Made by a program: the position numbers and the translations under genes. 64,000 nucleotides of DNA from Ceratopteris richardii (lineage: Eukaryota > Streptophyta > Polypodiopsida > Polypodiales > Pteridaceae), in contig CM035413.1 in assembly GCA_020310875.1 (NCBI GenBank), positions 166,682,996 to 166,746,995 on the forward strand, written 5' to 3'. The notes under the pieces are model-generated. The model searched no databases, was not told the DNA's origin, and saw only the letters and a program-made list of their open reading frames with translations. Each line of letters begins with the position of its first letter. Position 1 is the first letter of the stretch. Shown piece by piece: positions 21,024 through 33,385 of the stretch.

Positions 21024-22264
21024 AGATGCGATCTAAGGCTTCTTGGCGTGCTTCTTCTCTAATTCCCTCCTCTTCCTTCTTTCGATTTTGTGCTCCTACA
21101 AGTTGTGCTAACATTTGATCTGTTAATGGCTCCATGTATCATTTCACTCTACATCCACTTATGTAGTTGGGAAGTATATCTCCGTCTAATGTGGCTAGAT
21201 TCACCGCTCCACTCGTTGAGATTCTATTAATCAATAATGGTCCATATCCACATTGTTGCAGTTTCTTAGCATGTTGTTTCAATGTATATACAAGAACTAA
21301 GTCTCCTTCCTTTAAGCCTTTGTCTTTGATATGTGCATCATAATATGCTTTCTGTCTCCGTTTAGCTACATAAATTCCTGCAACTGCTTGTAGTCTTGTT
21401 TCTTGTAACTTCTCAATTTGTTCTAGTTTCTTGGATAGCTCATGTCCTGTCCGCTCATAATGTTGTGCTACTCATAAAGTAGGTACCAAAAATTCAATTG
21501 GTAAGATCGCATTTTGTCCATAAACTAGGTTAAACAGAGTAGTTTCAATTGCTATCTTGTAAGCCACATGAAAGGCCCAAATTGCATGATGCAATTGTTT
21601 GTCCCAATCTGACCTTCCATTGTTGAATATTTTTGTCAACATGGTACACAACACTTTATTGGAACTCTCAACTTGAACATTGGCTTGAGGATGATAGGGG
21701 GCTGATTTTTTATGAATCACTAGGAATTCATTCATCAAGGACTTTATTACCTCGTTAATGAAGTGTGTTCCTCTATCACTCACTATCTCTATAGGCAGTC
21801 CAAAGCGAGTAAAGATGTTCTCAAAGAGAAACTTAGCCATGGTTTGAGCGTCATTCTTCCTTGTTGCATTTGCTTCTACCCATTTAATTAGATAGTCTGT
21901 TGCCACTATTATGTACTCAACGTGTGATCCTTTGGCTGGATCAATACCCCATTTGGAAAAGGCCCTCGCACAAATCATGGGTCTTAGAGGCATATCATCT
22001 CTTCTAATAGGATATTTGAGTCTTTGGCAAACCTCGTAGCTCCATACATGAGTGCCTACATCCATATGTAGAGTTGGCCACCACAATCCTTCTTAAGAGA
22101 ATCATTTTTATAGTTCTTTTGGCTGAAAAATGCCCTCGTGAGGCACGTGCATGTGCCATTTCTAATATAGGAAAGTACTCTCCTTCATGCACACATAGTC
22201 GTAGCTGATTGTCCTTTCCTCTTTTGAATAGTGGCCTTCCAAGTATAACATAGTCCTTGCTCAT
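21024..22264 (-). pseudogene. Gypsy integrase (minus copy)
   Basis: A zinc-binding remnant with GHFSAKRTIKM is followed by MWWPTLHMD. The catalytic core has WGID then DYLIKWVEA (first Asp region), SDRGTHF (second Asp) and HPQANVQVESSNK (Glu kept, where relatives usually have GQ-E). The motif after WGID is shortened, so a few residues appear lost. The frame breaks near 22090 and 21472 and ends with a stop near 21024. The C-terminal part (AKRRQKAYYD, GDLVLVYTLKQH, ISGCRVK) is basic and presumably binds DNA. I see no chromodomain. Confidence 0.85.
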
Positions 22265-22276
22265 CTCTTCTAGGGA

Positions 22277-24064
22277 TCACTTTCTAGCTAGACTTGCTCC
22301 TTCCTCATGCTCGCATGTTTTTAAGAACTTCACCAATGTCCTACTCCAATCTGGTGCTATTGTAGAGATTTGTAATGATGTATGGTCTTTTGGAGTATTC
22401 TCTTGGCATTCTGAGCAATTGCTAATATACTCCTGCACATCCTTAGGCATATCTGTCCAATAAACTCCCAATCCTTTTAATTCCCTTAGTGTCCCATGAG
22501 TTCCCTTATGCATTCTCCATCGATTTATGTGAGCTTGCTCAATTAAATTCTTCTGTTCAACCTCTTCCACACATCTTAACAATACACCATTGGGTTCTTT
22601 AAAATACACGCTTCCTGCCACAATGTGTAAATTACATGATTGTAGCAATTCTTTCCTAGCCTCCTTGTTGATTTGATGTTGTGGTCCGTGGGTGAGTATT
22701 GGAATCAAGCTTTCTGCCCACTTAGGACATACTTCTAAGTTGAACAAATAAGCATCTGGTAGGTCATCCGCTACTCCATTAGGTGGTTCTCTATGTGTTA
22801 ACCTAGACAAATGATCGACTCTCACGTGGGTGTTTCCTTTTTTGATCACTACTTTGAAGTCGAACTCCATTAGCAACAGAAACCATCTTACTAATCTGCC
22901 CGTGTTACAGGGCTTATTGACTAGGTACAATAGGGCCTGATGGTCTATGAAGAACTTGAACTTGTTGGCTAGAAGATAGTGTCTAGACTTCTTGACTGCA
23001 TACACCATTCCTAAACCTTCTCGCTCCATAGTCGTATAGTTTCTTTCTGCTTGGTTTAGTTGTTTGCTTGCATATGCAATAGGGTGGTCTAATTTTCCTT
23101 CATCTGCAGGTTGGGCTAATATGCATCCTATTGCATAGTTGGAGGCATCTACATGGATATGAAATGGTTTATTCCAGTTGGGTATCTTCAATATAGGTGT
23201 TGTACTTAGTCCTCTTTTTAGTTCATTAAACGCTTTTTTGCATTCATCCGTCCATGTAAATTGGGTTAATAATCCATATAGTGGCTTGGCATTTATGGCG
23301 TACATGTGAATAAATCTTAGATAGTATCCACAATGACCCATAAAAGCTTGTACTTCCTTATCATTCTTTAGTCTTGGAAGCTCTAGGATCACCTTTACCT
23401 TATCCTCGTCAGTGGAAATTCCATTCTTAGATATGATATGTCCTAGGATATTTCCTTGTCTTACCATAAAGATGCATTTCTCAAGATTCAATCACACTCG
23501 ATATTACCGATACTTCTCAAATATCCATTGTAACTCCAGAATGTGTTCTTGTCTCAGACCCGAGTATGTGTATAAGTCATCGACATATACTTCCATACTC
23601 TTCCATAGAAACTCTTTAAATACATAACACATCAACCTCTGGAAAGTAGTAGAGGTGTTTGTGAGTCCAAATGGCATCACTCTAAAAGCATAGACTCCCC
23701 ATTTAGTCATGAATGCAATCTTATGTTGATCTTCTATAGCAATAGCTACTTGGTTGTACCCGGAGAATCCATCTAGGAAGCTATAAACTTCCTTACGTGC
23801 AACTCTTTCCAAGAGATGGTTAGTGATAGGTAACAGGTAGCTATCACGAATTGTGGCTGCGTTTACTTTCTTAAGATTAATACACACTCTTAATTTCCCA
23901 TTCTTTTTGGGTACGACCACTAATGGTGACACCCATTCTATGTGCTCTATCTCGTAAATGAATATGGCTGCCAATAGTTTGTCTATCTCCTCCTTACTTT
24001 TCACTAAATAGACATCATTATAAGTATAAGGGCGTTGCTTTGATGGTTTTGCATCAGGTGTCAT
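22277..24064 (-). pseudogene. Gypsy reverse transcriptase and RNase H (minus copy)
   Basis: The RT part (24064-23504) has WVSPLVVVPKKNGKLRVC, a DGFSGYNQ motif, VMPFGLTN and the catalytic YVDD at 23588-23577. A frameshift near 23500 leads into 404 open codons carrying the thumb (GHCGYYLRFIH), RNase H with HVDASNYAIG, YTTMEREGL and FIDHQALLYL, and the start of the integrase zinc region (CSECQE). The catalytic residues that I can see are kept, so this copy decayed mainly by frame changes. It makes DNA from the element RNA and removes the RNA strand. Confidence 0.9.
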
Positions 24065-24070
24065 TGGGAT

Positions 24071-26082
24071 TCAATGAGAACAGATGGGTGGATCTACACC
24101 TTTGAGGTCCTTGTAGGTCCATGCAAATACATCTCGATACTCTCGAATTAGGCTTATCATTTCCTCTTCCTCTTTTGGTGACACATCCTTTCCTATATAA
24201 GTACATCTTTCTTCTCCATCTTCCATGGTCACTACCACTTTCTTCATTTGTTCCTTGTTGTCGTATGCTTCACCTTCTCTTGCCTCTCTTTTGGGCATTT
24301 GAATAGCTATCTTCCTCTCCTCTACTTCATATCTTTTGAAGTGTTCTGGGACTTCAAAAAGCTCTAGGCTTAGTTCCACCTTATCTAAAACCTCCTCTTG
24401 GTTTGGTTTTGTCTCAGATGCATCTATTGATAATACCTTAGGTGTCCTTCTTTTTTCATCAGCTTGAATTGCTTACAAATACTGTTCCTCTGAGTCAAAT
24501 TATGGGTCCATCTCTATACTTTCATACTCTTCCTTCCATTCCTTTTCTAACAATTCTCTTGTCTCTATTCCTGAAGGAATAATAAACTTCTTCATCTACA
24601 CATTCATTCATGGTTACTACCTCCTCATTTACACACACATCTAAGGTTGCTAGAATCTCCATCCACCCGTGTGGTTCGAATGCTTCATCCAGAAAGACTT
24701 GAGGCATATACATAGGATCATCTACAGGTCCGTAATTTTGATGTCCGATAGGCCATATTTGAATTTTTTTCTCTTCTCTCTTTGCTTCCTTACACATCCA
24801 TAGTTGAGCATCTTCGTGCATCCATGGTTGGTCACTTGAACCTACACTCTGTATCGATAAATCTTCCTGTTTCTTGTGTATGGGATTCCATTGTAGTGGG
24901 GGTACATCCCTATATGAAAATGTGTGTAAATTGATCTTGCTAGTAGTCCCCTCATGTTCTAGGTATAAAGCGTCTCTTCCCCAGTATTGTACTACCCTGA
25001 GTTGTCTCATGAAGGGCCATCCTAATATCATTTCATAATTATTGGCTTTTCCAAATTGACATACAACTAGGGTGTGTTCGATTTCTAGTCCACAAGTGGT
25101 CAACTTGATTTTCTCTAATATTCCTAGGGGTCTCTCTACATGGCCATCTGCTAATTGAAGCTTCATACGTGTTGGTCGTACCACTGGTTTTCCCCATTTC
25201 TCCCAAATTTCCTTGGTGGCTATGCCTACACCCCCTCCTGTGTCCAAAATGGCTTTAGTCATGTATCGATTATATGTGATGGGTAAGCATGTATTGCCCT
25301 CATCTCCCTCACTGAATTCTCCAACATTATCAACAGGGATTTGTATGGTAGAAAGGGCTTCAGTTTCTTTGTTTTCCTTACCAATCTCTTTAGTTTCTAA
25401 TCTCAATTGTTCCGCCAACTGATTCCATAATTGTGGTTTGACTCGTAGTAACTCTTCCACTGTCAAGAGGCATTGTACCTTGGTCTTTTTGAGTTCTGCT
25501 AGGCTGTGAGAGGTCTTACCTGAAGACTCATTTTCCTTGCCTCAGATAGTGGGAGCATGGAAAACTATAGACCCTTTCTCGTATTCCCCCATGTAATTAG
25601 GTAAAGTGGAAATGGTGTGTACTTCTCTATTTCGGTCTAACATGGAAACCTCTTCATAAACTTCTTCCAAATTTGGGGTTGATTGGTTTTCTTCAATGTC
25701 TAGTTCCTCAAAAAGTTGTCTTGAACTCTCATTCTTTTTCCATCCCTCTTCCTAAATCCTAGCTCACAATTCTTGTGGCCAATCAGCTTCTAGTTTAGGG
25801 ATTATGGAAATTGGTTTGCTCTGAGTGCTCTGTTGTTCCTCTATACTATGTTTCTCCTTAAGTGCTCCTGTCGGTTTTAGCTTGTTTTATTTCAAGCATT
25901 CATTGAATTGATTCTCAGATATTTTGTATTTCTGGAAGGACTAGGATAGTCTTCTCTTGGGCTGCCTCTATGAGCTTTTTGCATGTCACCAATCTCTCCT
26001 TTTCTAATTCCTCTTGTGGGTAAAGTTTCTCATGTAGCTCTATATTTGGTCCAGTCATGATTGTGGATTGATATGCTTTCAA
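24071..26082 (-). pseudogene. Gypsy protease region and RT N-terminus (minus copy)
   Basis: A 314-codon open block (25466-24522) contains the retropepsin motif AILDTGGGVG (active-site Asp codon at 25244-25242), ADGHVERPLG and the YEMILGWPFMRQL box. It ends in an acidic linker. The stretch 26082-25467 keeps coding similarity to the plus copy (a MLDRNRE block, a KENESSGK block) but has stops. The block 24379-24071 (EYRDVFAWTYKDLKGV) is the N-terminal RT lead-in. One stop separates it from the RT block. Confidence 0.85.
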
Positions 26083-27295
26083 TCACATGTCCAGGTTGTC
26101 TCGTCTTGGATCTGCTAAGATTGATCCTGGTTTATCTAGTTTCAATGTGTGGAGCTTAGGTGGTGCATTATCTTGCAATTCTAGTTCCTCAAGTTTCTTA
26201 CCGTCTTTTACATCATTCTTGTCTTCGTGATTTTTATTTTTCATCCATTTATTTCTAAGTTTCTCCCTTCTAATCTTCCAACTTTGCATCCTCTTCATTT
26301 GGTTACTTTCATGTGGGTCTTCTAAATCTTCCACTTCCTATATTTTTGGCTCTAGATTCTTGTTCATCTCTTGTTCGGAATCTAATTTCTTTCTCTCTTG
26401 TCCTTTGTCTTGCGCTCATGTAATGACTTTTAATGGTACAGTGTACTCCTTGTCACTTCTTGATGATTCAATCACTTTGATTACGTGATTTGGGTTGTGT
26501 TATGAGTCTTATTGGGATTCTTTGGACAATCTCTAAAAAGATGTTCCTTTCCACATTCATTGCATTACCCTTCCCATGTCCTAAGAGGTGGTGGGTTGTA
26601 TGGTAGAGTGCATTCCCTTATGAAGTGATCTCCTCCACACCTATAGCAGGGTCCTTTTGGTACATGCAGTCTAATGGGTGGTCTCATAGGTGCTAGTGCC
26701 TTAGGGGTAGTGTACATCAAATTCACATACTCTGGTCCATAGGTGTTGTCATATCCTTCATAACCATAGTATTTTTGGTCGTAGGTTTGGTCATACTCCA
26801 TCAAACTAGAGTCATAGGGATAGTATTCTCCTTGAGCTTGCTCGTAACTGTGATTCGTTGTTTTTGCACTAGCTAGAGGTGTAGCTGGTACTATGGCTCT
26901 TTCCATGTTTTCCTCTAGTTGAGTGTATTTGAATGGCACTACGTTTTATGGAAGGGGTGGTTGTTGCCCCAACAGTGGTTGTGGTTGCCCATATCCTCCT
27001 TTTTCGTAAGGTCTCAATGCTCCTTGCAGACCTGGATAGGTGTTGTATCTGAGGATTTCTCTTCCTTGTTCTTTAGGAGGGTGTCTGTAATTTCTATATT
27101 GGGGTTGATTTATTGGCCTTGAGTGCTTGTTGAAAGGGCAATTTTAGTACTATGATTGGTGTATTTCTATTCAATATGATAGTATAGATTGGGTCCTTGG
27201 GGAGGCTACCTATTGTATTGATAAGCTTGTGGCATGCCTACTCCTCCTCTTGCACACATATGAGATGGGTGATCTCCACCACATAGGCTGGCTAT
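26083..27295 (-). pseudogene. Gypsy gag C-terminal part (minus copy)
   Basis: Two zinc-knuckle-like motifs are seen on the minus strand: CGGDHPSHMC near 27260-27290, whose first Cys is lost at the junction, and CYRCGGDHFIREC near 26650-26610. The spacing C-x2-C-x3-H-x4-C of the second is one residue shorter than the usual retroviral knuckle. Between them are Tyr/Gln/Pro-rich stretches (GEYYPYDSSLMEYDQ). Block 26334-26083 is a Lys/Glu-rich linker. The gag N-terminal domain is missing. Confidence 0.75.
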
Positions 27296-28770
27296 AGTAC
27301 CAGCTACACCATTAGCTAGTACAGAATCAACGAATCAAGGATACGAGCAAACCCAAGGAGAATACTATCCCTATGACACCAGTTTGATGGAGTATGAACA
27401 AACTTATGAACAACAATACTACGGTTATGAGGGGTATGACAACACCTATGGACGGAAGTTGGCAACCCTAATGTACACCGCACCCAAGGCACCAGCACCC
27501 ATGAGACCGCCCTTTAGACCATGTGTGCCAAAGGGATCATGTTATAGATGTCAAGGAGACCATTTCATAAGAGAGTGCACTCTGCCATATAACCCACCAC
27601 CCCCAAGGACTTGGGAAGGGTACTACAATGAATGTTGAAAGGAATATCTATTTAGAGACCACCCAAAGAATCCCAATAAGACTCATGATACAACACAAAT
27701 CAATGTGATTGAAGTAATTGAATTGTCAGGCAGTGATAAAGAGTACATAGTGCCATAAAAAGCTATCACATGAGCACAAGCCAAAGGATAAGAGAGAAGA
27801 AAAATAGACTCTGAACAAGAAAAGAATAAAAACCTAGAACCCAAAATACAGGTAGTGGAGGACTCTAAAGACCCACGTGAGAGTACCCAAATAAAGAAGA
27901 ACCAAAGTTGGAGGGATCGAAGGGAAAAACTTAGAGACAAATGGATGAAAAACAAAAGTAAGGAGGAGATGAAGAACACAAGAGAAGGTAAGAAACCTAA
28001 GAAACCTAAAATATGAGAAGAAACCCCAATTACGCCTAATACACAAGAACTAAACAAGCCAAGATCAATCTTAGCAGACCCAAGACCAGACGATTTGGAT
28101 ATGTGGCTGAAAGCTTTCCAAGCGAGAATCACAACTGGACCAAACATAGAGGAGCACGAGAAACTCTATCCAGAAGAGGAGTTAGAAAAGGAGAGACTTG
28201 CGATACATAGAAAGCTCATAGATGTAGCTCAGGCCACTCTAGAAAAGACTATCCCTATCCTCCCAGAGACGATAATATCTGAGAAGCAATACAATGAGTG
28301 TTTTAAGGAGAATGACTAGAAACCAAAAGAGACAGATAATAGGGAAGAATTACCTAGCACTCATGACAAATAAACTTTTGTAATCCCTGAATTAGAAGCC
28401 GATTGGCCAAGAGAGTTTTGGGCCAGGATTCGAGAAGATCGATGGAAAGAGAATGGAATTTCAAGAACACCCTTCGAGGAATTAGATGTTGAGGACGATC
28501 AGCGAACCCAAAATTTGGATGAAGTATATGAAGAGGTTTCCATGCTAGACCGAAATAGGGAGGAAGCACACAACACTTCTACCCTACTGAACTACATGGG
28601 AGAATATGAGAAAGAATCCATAATCTTCCATGCTCCCACAGTACGAGGAAAGGAAAATGAGTCTTTAGGCAAGGCCTCTCAAAATCTAAGAGAACTCAAG
28701 AAGACCAAGGTACAATGTCGGTTGACTATGGAAGAATTACTATGTGCCAAGCCGCAAATATGGAAATAGT
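27296..28770 (+). pseudogene. Gypsy gag C-terminus and linker (plus copy)
   Basis: It starts in frame with IVPATPLAS, matching the minus copy, then GEYYPYDTSLMEYEQ and the knuckle CYRCQGDHFIREC near 27541-27580. A TGA at 27636-27638 is followed by further coding blocks with stops (28095-28319, 28515-28769) that match the acidic linker before the protease. Confidence 0.8.
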
Positions 28771-30075
28771 TAGCGGGACGGTTGAAGTTAGAGCATGAGG
28801 AGAATAAATAAGGAAATAAAGAAACTGAAGTCCCTTCTACTATACAAATCCCTGTGGATAAAATTGGAAAATTTATTGAAGGAGATGAGGGCAACACATG
28901 TTTACCCATTACATATAATGGATACATGACCAAAGCCATTCTAGACAGAGGGGAGGGTGTAGGCATAGCCACCAAAGAGATTTGGGAGAAATGGGGAAAA
29001 CTAGCCCTATGACCAACACGTATGAAGCTTCAATTAGCAGATGGTCATGTAGAGAGACCCCTTGGAATACTAGAGAAAATCAAGTTAGCCACCTGTGGAG
29101 TGGAGTTTGAGCACACATTAGCTGTTTGTCAATTTGGAAAAGCGAATAATTATGAAATGTTATTAGGACGACCATTCATGAGACAACTCAAGGTAGTACA
29201 AGACTAAGGAAGAGATGCGTTATACCTACAACATCAAGGAACTACTACCAAGATAAATTTGTATACATTTGCATATAGGGATGTACCTCCACTACTATGG
29301 AATCCCATACACAAGGAAGAGGATGATTTGTCAATTCATAGTGCTGGTTCAAGTGACCAATCATGGATCCACGAAGATGCCCAATTATGGATGTGTAAGG
29401 AAGCAAAGAGAGAAGAGAAAAAAACTCAAATATGGCCTATAGGACATCAAAATTACCAACCCATAGAGGACCCAATGTATATGCCCCAAGTTTTTTCTGA
29501 TGAAGCATTCGAACCACATGGTTGGATGGAGATTCTAGTCACCTTGGATATATGTGTAAATTAAGAGGTGTTAACCATGAATGGATGCATGGACGAAGAA
29601 GGTTATGATGTAAGATTTACATGGTAGTCCTTCAGGAGGTAGATGCAAGAGAAGTGTTAGGAAATGAATAGAAGGAAGAATATGAAAGCATAGAGATGGA
29701 ACTAGAGTTCGATTCAGAGGAACGATATCTAGAAGCAATCAAAGCCCACAACAAAGAAGGAACACCCAAGGTGTTAGCAATAGAAGCTGTTCAGATGAGA
29801 CCAAACCATGAGGAAACGATAGACAACATTGAACCAACCCCTGACCTATTTGAAGTCCTAGAACACTTCAAAAGATATGAAGTAGAGGAGAGGAAAATAG
29901 CCATTCAGATGCCAAAGAGAGAGGCAAGGGAAGGATAAGCATATGACAAAAAGGAACAAATGAAGAAAGTAATAGTGACTATAGAAGATGGAGAAGAAAG
30001 ATGCACGTACATAGGAAAAGATGTGTCACATGAGGAGGGAGAAGAATTGATAAGACTAATTTAAGAATATCGGGA
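28771..30075 (+). pseudogene. Gypsy protease region (plus copy), active site mutated
   Basis: The active-site loop reads AILDRGEGVG (Asp codon at 28944-28946), where the minus copy has AILDTGGGVG. The catalytic D-T/S-G is therefore D-R-G. The YEMLLGRPFMRQL box follows near 29150-29190. Several stops (28768, 29010, 29205, 29562) break the frame. The Glu-rich block at 29696-29938 matches the lead-in to RT. Confidence 0.85.
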
Positions 30076-31923
30076 TGTGTTTGCATGGACCTATAAGGAC
30101 CTCAAAGGTGTAGAACCATCCATTTGTTCTCATCAAATACCAATGACACCTGATGCAAAACCATCGAAGCAACACCCTTACACTTATAATGATGTCTATT
30201 CAACAAAAATTAAGGAGGAGATAGACAAGCTGTTAGCAGCCAGGTTCATTTACGAAATAGAACACACCGAATGGGTGTCGCCCTTAGTGGTGGTACCCAA
30301 GAAGAATGGGAAATTTAGAGTGTGCATTAATCTGAAGAAAGTAAATGCAGCCATGATCTGTGATAGCTACCCATTACTTATCACTGATCACCTCTTGGAA
30401 AGAGTTGCAGGTAAGGAAGTCTATAGATTCCTGGATGGATTTATATAAGTATACGTAGAAGACTTATGCATGTACTCAGGTCAGAGACAGGAACATATTC
30501 CTGAGTTGCGAAGGATATTTGAAAAGTGTCGACAATATAGAGTATGCCTGAATCCTAAGAAATGCGTCTTTATGGTGAGACAAGGAAAAATCCTAGGACA
30601 CATTCTATCTAGGAATGGAATCTCTACTGATGAAGATAAAATCAAAGTAATACTAGAGCTTCCAAGACCGAAAAATACGAAGGAAGTGCAAGCATTTATG
30701 GGTCATTGTGGATACTATCGTAGATTTATTCACATGTACGCCATCATTGCAAAGCCCCTCTATGGTTTATTAACCCGATTCACGTGGACAGATGAGTGTG
30801 AGAAAGCATTTAATGAACTAAAAAGGTGATTGAGTACATCACCTATTTTGAAAACACCCAACTAGAAGAAGCCTTTTCATATCCATGTAGATGCCTCCAA
30901 CTACACAATAGGATGCATTCTAGCTCAACCTGTAGATGAAGGAAAATTGGACCATCATATTGCCTATGCGAGCAGACAATTGAATCAAGTTGAAAGAAAC
31001 TATACAACTATGGAACGAGAAGGCTTAGGGATGGTGTACGCAGTGAAGAAATTTAGACACTACCTTCTAGCCAACAAGTTCAAGTTCTTCATAGATCATC
31101 AAGCTTTATTGTACTTAGTCAATTATCCTTGTAATACGGGAAGACTAGTAAGGTGGTTTCTGTTACTAATGGAGTTCGACTTCGAAGTGATAGTAAAAAC
31201 AGGAGATACCCACATAACAGCTGATCATCTATCTAGCTTAACACATGGAGAACCACCTAATGGAGTATTAGATTATTTAGTAGAAACTTATATGTTCAAT
31301 TTGGAAGTATGCCCTAAGTGGGCAGAAAAGTTAATTTCAATACTCACCCATGGACCACAACACCCAATAAAAAAGGAGGTTAGGAAGGGAATTCTGCAAT
31401 CGCATAACTTACACATTGTAGCTGGAAGTGTGTACCATAAAGAACCTAACGGTATATTGTGAAGATGTGTAGAAGAAGACAAACAAAAGAACTTGATTGA
31501 GCAAGCCCACGTAAATAGATGGAGAATGCACAAGAGAACCCATGGAACTCTAAGGGAATGGAAACGATTATGAGTTTATTTGCCCGATATGCCTAAGGAT
31601 GTTCATGAGTATGTTGGTAGTTGCACGGAATGTCAAGAAACTACTCCAGAAGACCATACATCATTACCCTTCTCTACAATAGCACCAGGCTGGAGTAAGA
31701 CATAGGTGAAATTCTTAAAGACATGAGAGCATGAAGAAGGAACAAGTTTAGCTAGAAAGTGATCCCTAGAAGAAATGAGTAAAGACTATGTTATATTGGG
31801 GAGACAATTATTCAAAAGAGGAAAAGACAATCAGCTATGACTATATGTGCATGAAGGAGAGTACTTACCTGTATTAGAAAGGGCACATGCAGGTGCTGTA
31901 GGAGGACATTTTTCAGCTAAAAG
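30076..31923 (+). pseudogene. Gypsy RT and RNase H (plus copy), RT core deleted
   Basis: FAWTYKDLKGV and WVSPLVVVPKKNGK are present. After DGF (about 30440) the sequence jumps to VYVEDLCMYSG, so about 56 residues are missing compared with the minus copy. The catalytic YVDD has also become YVED. The thumb (GHCGYYRRFIH), RNase H (TTMEREGLGM, FIDHQALLYL) and start of the integrase zinc region follow with many stops. The copy cannot make active RT. Confidence 0.88.
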
Positions 31924-32160
31924 TGTTGGTGCAATTCACTACAATTCACAAGCCTACACATTTGGCTTGAAGTCCATACACATATGGAGAAGCATAGGAA
32001 CCAATGCTAGGAAATAATTACAACTTTATCCTTTTGTAAAAGTCACATTTGACTTGGAATCTTTGTAAACACCTACCAAAAAGAACTCGTGGAAAAGTAC
32101 CTTTGATTGATGGACTATTTCCTAGGATGTAGGAGCATGATTATAGAGAGCACAAAGTTT
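31924..32160 (+). repeat. Element G 5' LTR, first part
   Basis: It matches the first 237 bases or so of the G 3' LTR at 63546. It is interrupted by element D and continues at 38634. Confidence 0.93.
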
Positions 32161-33171
32161 TGTTGGGACTTCACTCACTAATTAGGCATGGATACATGAA
32201 GACATATGGAGGAAGGAAGAAGGAAAGGAGAAGTGAAGAAGAAGCATACAGAAAATCAAGCCTAAGTGAAGGGACAATTTCACTATTGTAAATTAGTGCA
32301 AAATTAGAGTCTAATTTTTATTTTGATCTTCAGAACTTACGAGTTCAAGTCTAGGAGAATGTAAACCATAGGTATATAAGTTAATTTGAGACAAAAACAT
32401 AATAGAGAGAACTCAATTTTGTAATCTGAGTGAGTAGAGAAAAGTCGTGTCTTTTCTGAGAGAGATGTTGAGGAAAAACTTCTGAGTCTGAGAGAGTTTT
32501 CCATGGCTATGAGCAAAATTAGGCCAAGCCATTTTGTACACATCTTCTCTGATATACAACATATGTTTGTGTAGAAGGATTGAGTTTAATTCCTCTTGTA
32601 CATTGAGTTCTAAGTCATTTCATATGACTATGTAAGTTAGTTGACAGTTACGACTTTTCTGGCGCACATTTGTCTGAACTTCTTAAGGTCAGATCTCGAA
32701 GTATACTATAAAGTTTTCAGTAAGTGATAGCTCATTTTAAAGCTACTGTCTTCAACTACATTTGGTCAAAAGATCTTTAAGAAACGGGACGCATACTCAG
32801 AGAAATCAGCTTAACAGTGAAGGTATGTCAAATCGATGAAGTCAATTTCCAATTTTCAGACATAGTGGAAAGGTTGAAGCAAAATCAGAAGATTTTGAAG
32901 TTATTACTTGAAAGTTTTGCTTGTTATGTGTTACTTAACATTAGCAAGAACCTTTCTTAGTAAATGATCAGAGGAATTTGCAAAGATCAAGCTAATACAG
33001 GTCAGATTGAAGGTTTGAAGAAAAGGCGCAGATTTCTGTGAAGTGAAATTTTGATTTTCACTAAGTTCAGAGATGAAGACTCACATTTAGAGTTTTGCTA
33101 AGCTAATGATGGTTATGGAGGTCTTCTAATACCACATTAGTTTAGTTCTTGTGGTGTTTCACACACCAACA
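32161..33171 (+). repeat. Element D 5' LTR
   Basis: TGTTGGGACTTC to CACCAACA, 1011 bp. The TATA box TATATAAG is at 32373-32380 (37830-37837 in the 3' LTR). Confidence 0.96.
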
Positions 33172-33173
33172 AG

Positions 33174-33185
33174 TGGTATCAGAGC
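33174..33185 (+). promoter_or_regulatory. Element D primer-binding site
   Basis: TGGTATCAGAGC, two bases after the LTR end. A non-coding leader of 200 bases (33186-33385) follows. Confidence 0.9.
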
Positions 33186-33385
33186 AGATAAGGTCCTCGA
33201 GAGTAAAAGGAGAGCAGATACAAGAAGAATTGAAGAGTTCTTTATCAAAGAAGGTGGAAGTTGAGGTGTTCAACAAACAAAAGTCATCAGAAGATTATTT
33301 CGAAGTTACTCCTAAGGGTAAAGGTCTACAAAAGGTATCATTCTTTAACTTTATACTTACAGGTTGAAGCAGAAGCAAGGATACT

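Larger units (their letters stand above)
15613..27295 (-). mobile_element. Ty3/gypsy LTR retrotransposon, minus-strand copy, 5' end missing
   Basis: Read right to left, the order is gag zinc knuckles, protease, RT, RNase H, integrase, a retropepsin-like frame, a long coiled-coil frame, the polypurine tract and the 3' LTR. The order PR-RT-RH-IN defines Ty3/gypsy. The integrase C-terminus has a GDLVLVYTLKQH-type segment and no chromodomain that I can see, so it is a non-chromoviral type, perhaps near Athila/Tat. The gag N-terminus, primer-binding site and 5' LTR are absent, because the copy ends at about 27295 against an oppositely oriented copy. Confidence 0.85.
27296..31923 (+). mobile_element. 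Ty3/gypsy LTR retrotransposon, plus-strand copy, both ends missing in the window
   Basis: It has the same family and gene order as the minus copy and clearly diverged protein sequence. It begins inside gag at the inverted junction. It is cut at 31923 by copia element G in the integrase zinc region (GHFSAK). The base before G's LTR ends AAAAG, the probable 5' target copy. The rest of this gypsy copy should lie beyond the right window edge. Confidence 0.85.
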
